Shown in pieces: positions 1 to 8,127 of a stretch of 64,000 nucleotides of DNA. The notes under the pieces were generated by a model, which saw only the letters and a program-made list of their open reading frames with translations, had not been told where the DNA came from and did no database searches. How positions within the stretch are numbered: the first letter of the stretch is position 1; each line of letters begins with the position of its first letter. Made by a program: the position numbers and the translations under genes. This DNA is from DASSKP01 sp035695045 (GTDB taxonomy: Bacteria; Actinomycetota; Actinomycetes; JAFAQI01), in contig DASSEX010000017.1 in assembly GCA_035695045.1 (NCBI GenBank), positions 57,916 to 121,915 of the forward strand, written 5' to 3'.

Positions 1-1554
1 GAGGCGCAGAGCGACCTCATCAAGAACCTCGAGTCGCGCACCGACGCGACGACCGGCAACATCTACGACGGCTTCGACTACGCCAACGCGGCCGACGTTG
101 CCGACGCCTGGCCCGGCCAGGGCGTGCAGCCGTGCCGCCCGGTCGACGACTCCGACCTGAGCAAGGGCTACGACTGCCCCAACCCGACCGGATCGACGGG
201 CGACTACCCCAACTGGCTGTTCGGCAAGGGACGGATCACCGTCAGCCAGGCTGCGTTCGACCACATGGAAGCCGAGATCCACAACGACGCGAACGGCTGG
301 AACGACCCCAGCTACGTCGCGCAGGCCAACAGCGAGCCGACGAACCTCGCCGACATCAAGGGCAACTTCACCAAGACCGAGCTCGGCGCCGACCACGACG
401 GCTACGACTACTCATCGCCCGACTGCCAGGGCTACGCGCTGAGCGTCGGCCTCGGTCACACCGGCGACTACGACGGTTACACCGTCTCCTACCGCGAGTA
501 CATGGCTCGCGACGCGTATCGCAAGGCCTTGACGTCGTACGGCGCCCACACCGCCGACTACATGGTGACGAACCTCGTCGGCATGGCCGCCAACCTCCGC
601 TGCGGAACGCCGCTCATTGCGCAGCCGACCGATCCGCTGGCCGCCGCCGACGAGCAGCGTCAGGCCGCCGCAGCCGCCGCGCTGGGGCAGCTGTCGTCCT
701 TCTACTACGACACATGGAACGCGCAGATCCCCGACAACGCCGGCCCGGCCCGCCCGCTGCAGCAGCCGCCCGCGACGGTGCAGCGGTTCGACGCCGTGCA
801 GTTCCGCTGGGTCGGTGGCGACAACTGGACCGACAACCCGACCGTGAAGGTGCAGCAGCAGGATGCCAACGGCAACTGGGTCGACTACGCGGACCAGAGC
901 GGCGAGATCCAGGTCGTCCTGGACAACCCCGCGACGTCGAGCGGGGACTTCGGCCTGAGCGGCCTGGCGGGCGAGCAGCTGAACAACCGGGCCGGCAGGC
1001 AGGAGTGGCACTGGCGCGCATCGTTCGAAGTCTTCGACTCCTACCCGCGAGCCGACGTGCCCGGCGGCCAGGTGCCGAACGGCACCTACCGCTTCGTCGT
1101 CGACGGCCACATCCACCAGGCAGGCGCAGCGACGCCGTACGAGCTGGCGTCTGACCCGTTCACGGTCACGCCCTGGACGGGGATCACTGCCGGCGACCTC
1201 AGGCGCGACGACGCAACGCACGTGTCGTTCGTCATCGCCCCGATCGCCTACCCACGGACGCCGAAGACCACCGACGGCATCGCCTTCTACAAGGACGACC
1301 CGGGCTTCCACCTGATCTGCACGACCTGCACCTTCCGCCCGTGGGCGACGACGTCCACGCCGGTCAGCGCGATCGTGGAGGTCCACTGCGCCAACGGGAA
1401 GACCAAGCAGGTCGCCGCGACATACGACCCGAGCACGGGGCGTTGGGTCGCCACCGTCGCCTCGGGCGTCGGCGTTACGTGGACGATTCCCGCGGGAGGG
1501 ATCCGCGACGCCTACGGCGAAACGAACGGACAGCCGGTCGGACCGGCCACCTGA
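1..1554 (+). CDS. secreted neutral ceramidase-like protein, C-terminal part (5' end outside window)
   Basis: The reading frame is open from base 1, so the gene starts upstream and only the last ~517 residues are here. The segment around residues 110-190 (GHTGDYDGYTVSYREYMAR, then SYGAHTADYM) resembles the part of bacterial neutral/alkaline ceramidases that precedes their C-terminal Ig-like domain. The last ~300 residues are beta-rich with a Trp-rich WVGGDNW stretch and look like such an accessory domain. The enzyme class cleaves ceramide to sphingosine and fatty acid outside the cell. The catalytic N-terminal half is not visible, so the assignment rests on family resemblance. The next gene, also secreted, starts 20 bases downstream and is probably co-transcribed. 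An unrelated secreted hydrolase is possible. Confidence 0.5.
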   Translation, partial: EAQSDLIKNLESRTDATTGNIYDGFDYANAADVADAWPGQGVQPCRPVDDSDLSKGYDCPNPTGSTGDYPNWLFGKGRITVSQAAFDHMEAEIHNDANGWNDPSYVAQANSEPTNLADIKGNFTKTELGADHDGYDYSSPDCQGYALSVGLGHTGDYDGYTVSYREYMARDAYRKALTSYGAHTADYMVTNLVGMAANLRCGTPLIAQPTDPLAAADEQRQAAAAAALGQLSSFYYDTWNAQIPDNAGPARPLQQPPATVQRFDAVQFRWVGGDNWTDNPTVKVQQQDANGNWVDYADQSGEIQVVLDNPATSSGDFGLSGLAGEQLNNRAGRQEWHWRASFEVFDSYPRADVPGGQVPNGTYRFVVDGHIHQAGAATPYELASDPFTVTPWTGITAGDLRRDDATHVSFVIAPIAYPRTPKTTDGIAFYKDDPGFHLICTTCTFRPWATTSTPVSAIVEVHCANGKTKQVAATYDPSTGRWVATVASGVGVTWTIPAGGIRDAYGETNGQPVGPAT

Positions 1555-1574
1555 CGACGACGCCGGAGGTCGCC

Positions 1575-3368
1575 ATGTCCCGCGCTTCTCTCCCCGTTCG
1601 TCGCGGCGTGCTCGCCGCCGCCGGCGGGCTCCTTCTCGCCTCCGGGCTCGCGTTCGTGCCGGCATCTGCCGGCACCGGGTCGGGCATCGTGGTGCTCCGC
1701 GACGTCCGCACCGGCCACGAGGCCAGCCCGACCGGCAAGGTCACCTTCCCGATCAACGCCACGCATCCGCAGCCGGACACGCAGATCGAGCCGTCGATCG
1801 CGGTCAATCCCGCCAACCCGCTCAACGCCGTGACGGTGTACCAGGAAGGCCGGGTCGACGCCGGCGGCGATGCAGGCAACGGCTGGGCCACGACCTTCGA
1901 CGGCGGGAAGACCTGGATCCACGGTTACCTGCCCGGGCTGACCCGCACGACGGGTGGCACGTTCGATCGGGCGTCCGACGCGGTCGTGACCTTCGGCGCC
2001 GACCCGGCGAAGCCCGGCCACTACCTCGTCTACGCGAACAGTCTCGTCTTCGACGACGGCACCGGACCGACGGGCGACACCAACCAGAGCGGCATGGCGG
2101 TCAACGTCAGCAAGGATGACGGCCGCACCTGGAGCAAGGCAGTGGTCCTCGAGCAGGACGGCCTCGCCGGTCTCAACGACAAGAACTGGCTGGTTGCCGA
2201 CAACGGCACCGGCGCCGGTCACACCACCGGCCGCGTCTACGTCGTCTGGGACCGCATCGCGCCGATGATCTACAGCTACTGCGACAGCAGCTGCGACAAG
2301 CTCGCCAGCTGGACCAGCTCACCGGCCAACAACGGCTCCTTCTACGTCTTCGACCCGATGCCCGGCATCGGCTCGATCCCCCTGGTGCTGCCGGACGGCA
2401 GCCTCGGCATCGTCTTCGAGGGCGACTTCGGCGGTACGCCGTCCATTCCGTCCTCACCGACGGACCAGCCCGAGTTCGCCGTCGCCGGGTCGCAGCTGAT
2501 GTTCGCGCTCGCGCCGGGCGCAGGCTCGGTGCCGTGGCCCGCACCGCTGACGTTCACGCAGACCGCCTTCGGCATCGCCGCCAACACCGGCAACCCCGTG
2601 GCGGAGCAGCGCGCCGGCACGTTGCCCGCCGCCGCCATCGACCCGAAGACGGGCCAGATCTATGTCGCGTGGGAGGACGGCCGCTTCCGCAGCGATGGTC
2701 TCAACGACATCGTGTTCTCCACGTCGACGAACGACGGGGTGACCTGGAGCGCGCCGAAGAAGGTGAACGGCGGCACCGGCAGCGACCACATCGACCATTG
2801 GAACGCGATGATCGACGTCGGCAGGGACGGCGTCGTGCATGTCGGCTACCGGCAGCGCAACGAGAAGCCCGGAACCCCGACCACGAGGTCGGCGCACGGG
2901 TTCAGCCCGTACATCTACACCTACTACCAGCAGTCGTCCGACCACGGCGGCCACTGGACCGCACCGCTGCAGGCCAACAAGGTGACCACCGACGTCGGCT
3001 ACGCCGCCTTCTCACGAGGCGGCGCCTTCCTCGGTGACTACAACCAGGTGGCCGCAGCGAGCAACGGGACGACGTACCTCGTCCACAACGAGGCGCTTCC
3101 CCGGTTCAAGGGCGAGAAGTGCAACTGCAGCTTCACCAGTGGCAACGGCCACCAGCACCAGTACACCTACGTCGCGGTGATCGGTAAGCGCCTCACGCGG
3201 CCGGGTCACGCCGCCGCGGCGGCCGGCGTCCCCGGCAACAGCGGCAGCGGCTCGGCGAACGCCGGCTCGCTGGCGGCGACGGGTCTCGGTGCAGCGCTTC
3301 CGGCCGCGGGCCTGGTGTTCCTCGTCGCCGCGTTCGGGCTGCGGCGTCGTACGGCGTCCTTCAGCTGA
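1575..3368 (+). CDS. secreted, probably cell-wall-anchored BNR/Asp-box (sialidase-fold) glycosyl hydrolase
   Basis: 597 residues. The ATG at 1575 is chosen because GGAGG lies just upstream and it opens a clean signal peptide (MSRASLPVRRGVLAAAGG, cleavage near PASAG). The body holds Asp-box repeats (SxDxGxTW type): FDGGKTW, KDDGRTW, TNDGVTW and SSDHGGHW, typical of six-bladed sialidase-fold propellers. Such proteins are exo-sialidases or related glycan-binding hydrolases, and I did not verify a catalytic Arg triad. The C-terminus has LAATG followed by a hydrophobic stretch and RRR, which matches the LAXTG sorting signal of class E sortases. It lies 20 bases after the ceramidase-like gene, so the pair may act together on extracellular glycolipid, which is inference. 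Confidence 0.75.
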   Translation: MSRASLPVRRGVLAAAGGLLLASGLAFVPASAGTGSGIVVLRDVRTGHEASPTGKVTFPINATHPQPDTQIEPSIAVNPANPLNAVTVYQEGRVDAGGDAGNGWATTFDGGKTWIHGYLPGLTRTTGGTFDRASDAVVTFGADPAKPGHYLVYANSLVFDDGTGPTGDTNQSGMAVNVSKDDGRTWSKAVVLEQDGLAGLNDKNWLVADNGTGAGHTTGRVYVVWDRIAPMIYSYCDSSCDKLASWTSSPANNGSFYVFDPMPGIGSIPLVLPDGSLGIVFEGDFGGTPSIPSSPTDQPEFAVAGSQLMFALAPGAGSVPWPAPLTFTQTAFGIAANTGNPVAEQRAGTLPAAAIDPKTGQIYVAWEDGRFRSDGLNDIVFSTSTNDGVTWSAPKKVNGGTGSDHIDHWNAMIDVGRDGVVHVGYRQRNEKPGTPTTRSAHGFSPYIYTYYQQSSDHGGHWTAPLQANKVTTDVGYAAFSRGGAFLGDYNQVAAASNGTTYLVHNEALPRFKGEKCNCSFTSGNGHQHQYTYVAVIGKRLTRPGHAAAAAGVPGNSGSGSANAGSLAATGLGAALPAAGLVFLVAAFGLRRRTASFS

Positions 3369-3430
3369 TCTTCGTCGTCACGACCGTGATGACGGCGTGT
3401 CGCGCCGCCGGCCGGTCGTAGCGGCGAAGA

Positions 3431-3709
3431 TCAGCGGGCCGCTGCCCGACCGGTTCGCTCGCGGTGCTTGCACCCGGGCCAGCAGCACGGACGGCGCATG
3501 CCCTCGGCGAGCTCCTCGGTCGTGCGCCGGACACGGCGATCGCGAGTGACCTGTTGCCTGGCGTCCTCGACCCAGCAGATGAACTCGTTGCGGGCGAGGG
3601 GCGTGATGTCCTTCCACGCCGCGAGCACTTTGGCGTCCGCGACCAGCGCCGCACGCAGGTCCGCCGGCAGCTCGTGCACCACGCCGCCCGGCACCGAAAC
3701 GTCGCCCAT
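3431..3709 (-). CDS. YdeI/OmpD-associated family protein
   Basis: 92 residues. The pattern DAKVLAAWKDITPLARNEF, then ICWVEDARQQVTRDRRVRRT and LAEGMRRPC, matches the YdeI family (YdeI is linked to stress and peptide resistance in other bacteria; the biochemical role is unclear). The ATG at 3709 is preferred over longer frames because TACGGT (3716-3721, minus strand) sits six bases upstream like a -10 element, so the mRNA would be leaderless. The C-terminus has three cysteines (CCWPGC). Its stop and that of the convergent sialidase-fold gene lie in an 11-bp inverted repeat (GCTGATCTTCG). It appears monocistronic. Confidence 0.6.
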   Translation of the reverse strand: MGDVSVPGGVVHELPADLRAALVADAKVLAAWKDITPLARNEFICWVEDARQQVTRDRRVRRTTEELAEGMRRPCCWPGCKHRERTGRAAAR

Positions 3710-3879
3710 GGCGCGACCGTAGCCTCCATTGCGCGAAACCGTCGCCCTCGTGCAGCCCGCGGTCAGCGTCACCAACGACGACATCCGCGTCACGACTGCC
3801 CGTCAGACGATCGTCATCCCCGTCGCGCTCTTGACCCCATCGTCATCCCGCTGCCCGGCGGGACACCGCCGCCGCTCCG

Positions 3880-4863
3880 CTAGAGCATCGAACGCATGCT
3901 GTGGGCGTTGGCCGCGGCGCGCAGAAGCGGCAGGCCGAGAAGCTCTTCCGTGGTTCGCAGCAGCGAGTAGTGCGTGTAGTGCGTCGACGACCGCGTCCCC
4001 GGCGTCACGCTCGGCGCGATCAGCACGGTGGCCACGCGGTTGGTCGACCCGTCGAGACCCTCATCCCATGTCACGAACACGGCGGTGTGGCCGGCGGCGT
4101 ACATGGGACTCGCCACGATCCGGTTGAGCCACGTGCCCAGCCACGAGTCCGCGGTCGCGGTCGAGCAGTCGTGCCCGTCGTCGCAGAGGTTCGGCGTGAT
4201 GAAGGTGAACGGTCGCAGCGTGCGCTGCTGCAGCATCGTGGCGAAACGACCCGTGGCGCCCCCCATCGGCCGGTCCCAGTTGAGGCACTGGTCGCGGATG
4301 CCGGGGAAGTAGACCGCCGGGTTGTGGCGCGCCGCATAACCGTCGTACGACGCCCGATCGCACGCCGTCTGCATGTTTTCCGCAAACGACCGCCACTGCC
4401 GACCCCTGGCGCTCAGCTGCCGGAAGATCGTCGTCCGCCACTGCGGACAGCTGCTCGGTGAGCAGTCAGTGGTCACGCCGCCGGTCGACCCCGAGACGGC
4501 GGCGAGGTAGTTGGGAAGCGACGGATGCGTGATGGCGTAGTAGTTGGTCGCCACTGCGCAGTGACGGGCGTACCACGCAAGGTGCGGGGCCTGCCCGCTC
4601 GGACCGAGCACCTGCGAGTAGGACCGGTTCTCCATCCAGATCCAGATGACGTGCGTGTTGCCGGCCGCCGACCCACCGCGGCCACAGGGGGCAGAGGTCT
4701 GCGTCGCGGAGGTGGCGAGCACGCGCGTCGTCGGCACGGGCGCGCCAGACGTGGTGGGCGACACGCCGGTGACTGCCGGTTCTGCGCGCGGAGTGCTCGC
4801 GCTGCCACAGCCAGTGACGAGCAGCGCGAGAGCTGCAACCGTTGCGCCGACGACATCTCGCAT
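3880..4863 (-). CDS. phosphoesterase-family (acid phosphatase/phospholipase C-like) lipoprotein
   Basis: 327 residues. ATG 4863 is chosen because TACGGT (4871-4876) lies seven bases upstream, giving a leaderless start; a GTG at 4872 would fall inside that -10. The N-terminus ends in a lipobox (ALLVTGCGS), so the mature protein should be lipid-anchored outside the membrane. The body has phosphoesterase family (PF04185-like) signatures: HVIWIWMENRSYSQVLG near the start, ITHPSLPNYLAAVSGS, and a late VFVTWDEG metal-site motif. Family members hydrolyse phosphate monoesters or phospholipids. It is divergent from the baeRF-type gene, with about 30 bases between starts. Substrate unknown. Confidence 0.75.
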   Translation of the reverse strand: MRDVVGATVAALALLVTGCGSASTPRAEPAVTGVSPTTSGAPVPTTRVLATSATQTSAPCGRGGSAAGNTHVIWIWMENRSYSQVLGPSGQAPHLAWYARHCAVATNYYAITHPSLPNYLAAVSGSTGGVTTDCSPSSCPQWRTTIFRQLSARGRQWRSFAENMQTACDRASYDGYAARHNPAVYFPGIRDQCLNWDRPMGGATGRFATMLQQRTLRPFTFITPNLCDDGHDCSTATADSWLGTWLNRIVASPMYAAGHTAVFVTWDEGLDGSTNRVATVLIAPSVTPGTRSSTHYTHYSLLRTTEELLGLPLLRAAANAHSMRSML

Positions 4864-4895
4864 GCGATCCACCGTACGTGGGCAGGCAACGGGTC

Positions 4896-5996
4896 ATGGA
4901 TGCGAGCACATTGAGCAAGCTCTACAGCCTGGACGGCCCCTTCGTCACCCTCTACGTCGACTCGTCGAGCACCGCAGAGGACGCCGCCGAGCAGTACGAC
5001 ATCCGCTGGCGCAACATCCTGCGTGAGCTCGAGCAATCGGGCGTCGACGCCGCGACCCGTGAGGCGATCAGCGCCGCACGCGGTGAGCACGGCCGGGGTG
5101 GCACCCGCGTGATCGTCGCCACGGGCGGCAGCGTGCAGCTCGCCCAGTCGCTTCCGCACCCACCGGCCCAGGAGATCGTGCAGACCGGCAACCTGCCGGT
5201 GCTCGCGCCGCTGGTCGACGCGCTAGGCCTGCAGGTGCCACATGTCGTCGTCCTCGCCGACCGCAAAGGTGCGGACGTCCTCGCCTACACCGCCGGACCT
5301 GACCCCGTCGAGACCGGCACGGTCAACAACGACCGCTTCCCCGACCGCAAGGTGCACGCCGGCGGCTGGGCCGCCAAGCGCTACTCCAACGACGTCGAGG
5401 AGACGTGGGAGCAGAGCGCCCGCGACGTCGCCGGGTTGGTCGCACAGGTGGCCAAGGACGTGGACGCCCGCCTCGTGATCGCGAGTGGCGACGAGCGTGC
5501 CCTCCAACTGCTGCCCCAGCACCTGCCGACGGACCTCGTGGACCGGTTCGTCGCGATCGGCGGCGGCGGCCGCCATGCCGACGGGTCGGACGACGTCATC
5601 GCCGACGAGGTCCTGCGCGTGCTCGCCGACACCGTGACCGCGGACACCGTCGAGCTGCTGGAGAAGTTCGCCGAGGAGCGCGGCCAGGACGACCGAGCTG
5701 CTGACGGCGTGACGGCGACGGTCGCCGCGCTGCGGATGGGCCAGGTCGACACGCTGGTCCTCACTGACGCGCGCGACGGCGGCAGCGAGCTGTTCTTCGG
5801 CCCGGACCCGACCCACCTGGCGCTCAGCGCGCAGGAGCTGATGGATCTGGGCGTGGAGCAGCCGTTCGCGGCAGCGGCCGACGAGGTGCTGATCCGAGCT
5901 GCGCTGGGCACCGGGGCCGAAGTTCGCTTCGTCACGGGCGGTGTGGAGCAGTCGCCGAGCGAGGGTGTGGGCGCGCTCCTGCGCTTCTCGGTCTGA
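4896..5996 (+). CDS. baeRF/Vms1-like (eRF1-fold) protein, Rv2629-type
   Basis: 366 residues. The ATG at 4896 gives MDASTLSKLYSLDGPFVTLY, the usual N-terminus of the family. The body shows the bacterial/archaeal eRF1-like fold: VPHVVVLADRKGADVLAYTAG, a KRYSNDVEETWEQSARDVA region and the C-terminal LRMGQVDTLVLTDARDG helix-strand. M. tuberculosis Rv2629, a hypoxia-induced protein, belongs here. Related Vms1/ANKZF1 proteins release peptides from stalled ribosomes. A ribosome-rescue or dormancy role is inference from the family. It is followed 20 bases later by glgX, which has its own -10 element and need not be in the same transcript. Confidence 0.75.
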   Translation: MDASTLSKLYSLDGPFVTLYVDSSSTAEDAAEQYDIRWRNILRELEQSGVDAATREAISAARGEHGRGGTRVIVATGGSVQLAQSLPHPPAQEIVQTGNLPVLAPLVDALGLQVPHVVVLADRKGADVLAYTAGPDPVETGTVNNDRFPDRKVHAGGWAAKRYSNDVEETWEQSARDVAGLVAQVAKDVDARLVIASGDERALQLLPQHLPTDLVDRFVAIGGGGRHADGSDDVIADEVLRVLADTVTADTVELLEKFAEERGQDDRAADGVTATVAALRMGQVDTLVLTDARDGGSELFFGPDPTHLALSAQELMDLGVEQPFAAAADEVLIRAALGTGAEVRFVTGGVEQSPSEGVGALLRFSV

Positions 5997-6016
5997 CCGT
6001 CCCGTAGCGTCGGGAC

Positions 6017-8125
6017 ATGGAGATCTGGCCCGGGTCGAGCTATCCCCTCGGGGCGACGTACGACGGCAGCGGCACCAACTTCGCGCTGTTCAGTGAGGTT
6101 GCGCAGCAAGTTGAGCTCTGCCTGTTCGACGACGACGGCACCGAGACCCGGGTCCAGCTACCGGAGCGCGACGCGTTCGTCTGGCACGGCTACCTGCCGA
6201 ACGTCGGCCCCGGCCAGTGTTACGGCTACCGCGTCTATGGGCCCTATGCCCCGGAGCAGGGTCTGCGCTGCAACCCCGCCAAGCTCTTGCTCGACCCTTA
6301 CGCAAAGGCGATCGACGGCGAGGTCGACTGGGACGAAGCCTGCTTCTCCTACAAGTTCGGCGCTCCCGAGGAGTTCAACGACGCCGACTCCGCTCCGCAC
6401 ATGCCGAAGTCGATCGTCATCAGCCCGTTCTTCAGCTGGGACAACGACCGCCACCCGCGGACGCCGTACAACGAGACGGTCATCTACGAAGCGCACGTCA
6501 AGGGCCTGACGAAGACCCACCCCGACATCCCGGAGAACATCCGCGGCACCTATGCCGCGTTGGCGCACCCGGTGATGCTCGAGCACTACCGCCGGATCGG
6601 CGTCACGGCGATCGAGCTGATGCCGGTGCACCAGTTCGTGCACGACAGCACGCTGCGCGACAAGGATCTGCGCAACTACTGGGGCTACAACACGATCGGC
6701 TTCTTCGCGCCGCACAACGACTACGCCGCCTCCGGGCAGCGCGGTCAGCAGGTGCAGGAGTTCAAGGCGATGGTCAAGTCGCTGCACGAAGCGGGCCTCG
6801 AGGTGATCCTCGACGTCGTCTACAACCACACCGCCGAGGGCAACCACATGGGCCCGACGCTGTCATTCCGCGGGATCGACAACGTCTCCTACTACCGCCT
6901 GGTCGACGGCGACCCCACCCACTACTACGACACGACCGGCACCGGTAACACGCTGCTGATGCGCCACCCACACGTGCTGCAGCTGATCATGGACTCGCTG
7001 CGCTACTGGGTGACCGAGATGCACGTGGACGGCTTCCGGTTCGACCTCGCGTCGTCCCTCGCCCGCCAGTTCCACGAGGTCGACCGGCTGTCGGCCTTCT
7101 TCGACCTGGTCCAGCAGGACCCCGTCGTGTCACAGGTGAAGCTGATCGCCGAGCCCTGGGACGTCGGCGAGGGCGGCTACAACGTCGGCGGGTTCCCACC
7201 GCTGTGGACCGAGTGGAACGGCAAGTACCGCGACACCGTGCGCGACTACTGGCGCGGCGAGTCGGCGGCGCTCGCCGAGTTCGCCTCGCGGCTGACCGGG
7301 TCCTCCGACCTCTACGAGGACGACGGCCGGCGTCCATTCGCCTCGATCAACTTCGTCACCGCCCACGACGGCTTCACGCTGCACGACCTGGTGTCGTACA
7401 ACGACAAGCACAACGAAGCGAACGGCGAGGACAACAACGACGGCGAGAGCCACAACCGTTCTTGGAACTGCGGGGTCGAGGGACCGACCGACGACATCGA
7501 CGTCATCGCCCTGCGCGAGCAGCAGAAGCGCAACTTCCTGACGACCCTCTTCCTCTCGCAGGGCGTGCCGATGCTCCTGCATGGCGACGAGCTGGGCCGC
7601 ACCCAGCAGGGCAACAACAACGTCTACGCCCAGGACAACGAGCTGGCCTGGGTCGACTGGGAGCGGGCTCGTGAGTACGACTTCCTGACGTCGTTCACCG
7701 GCCGCCTCACCCGGTTGCGCGCGGATCATCCGGTCTTCCGCCGGCGGCGCTTCTTCAAGGGCCGGCCGGTCAAGGGAACTCCACTGGAGGACATCGGCTG
7801 GTTCACGCCGACCGGCGAGCAGATGACGGACGAGGACTGGGAGTCGGGCTTCGCCAAGTCGGTGAGCGTCTTCCTCAACGGAGCGGGGATCCGCGAGCCG
7901 GACTCGCGCGGTCAGCACCTCAGCGACGAGTCGTTCTTCCTGTTGTTCAACGCGCACTACGAGTCGATCGAGTTCACGCTGCCCGACGTCGGTGTCGAGC
8001 GCTGGCACGCCGTCGTGGACACGCACGCGCCGATGCTCGACGACGTCGACCCGCGCTCGGTCAAGACCGGTGAGCCGATCGAGGTCGCGGCTCGTTCCGT
8101 GCTGGTTCTCCAGCAGGTCTTCTGA
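6017..8125 (+). CDS. glgX: glycogen debranching enzyme GlgX
   Basis: 702 residues, the normal length. It is a GH13 isoamylase-type enzyme that cleaves alpha-1,6 branches of phosphorylase-trimmed glycogen to release maltooligosaccharides. An N-terminal CBM48-like domain (PGSSYPLGATYDGSGTNFAL) precedes the barrel. Visible motifs are VILDVVYNHTAEGN, DGFRFDLAS (nucleophile Asp), LIAEPWDVG (acid Glu) and FVTAHDGFTLHD (stabiliser Asp). TAGCGT at 6005-6010 stands six bases before the ATG, suggesting a leaderless transcript that starts the glgX-treY-treZ operon. treY begins two bases after the stop. Confidence 0.96.
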   Translation: MEIWPGSSYPLGATYDGSGTNFALFSEVAQQVELCLFDDDGTETRVQLPERDAFVWHGYLPNVGPGQCYGYRVYGPYAPEQGLRCNPAKLLLDPYAKAIDGEVDWDEACFSYKFGAPEEFNDADSAPHMPKSIVISPFFSWDNDRHPRTPYNETVIYEAHVKGLTKTHPDIPENIRGTYAALAHPVMLEHYRRIGVTAIELMPVHQFVHDSTLRDKDLRNYWGYNTIGFFAPHNDYAASGQRGQQVQEFKAMVKSLHEAGLEVILDVVYNHTAEGNHMGPTLSFRGIDNVSYYRLVDGDPTHYYDTTGTGNTLLMRHPHVLQLIMDSLRYWVTEMHVDGFRFDLASSLARQFHEVDRLSAFFDLVQQDPVVSQVKLIAEPWDVGEGGYNVGGFPPLWTEWNGKYRDTVRDYWRGESAALAEFASRLTGSSDLYEDDGRRPFASINFVTAHDGFTLHDLVSYNDKHNEANGEDNNDGESHNRSWNCGVEGPTDDIDVIALREQQKRNFLTTLFLSQGVPMLLHGDELGRTQQGNNNVYAQDNELAWVDWERAREYDFLTSFTGRLTRLRADHPVFRRRRFFKGRPVKGTPLEDIGWFTPTGEQMTDEDWESGFAKSVSVFLNGAGIREPDSRGQHLSDESFFLLFNAHYESIEFTLPDVGVERWHAVVDTHAPMLDDVDPRSVKTGEPIEVAARSVLVLQQVF

Positions 8126-8127
8126 CC

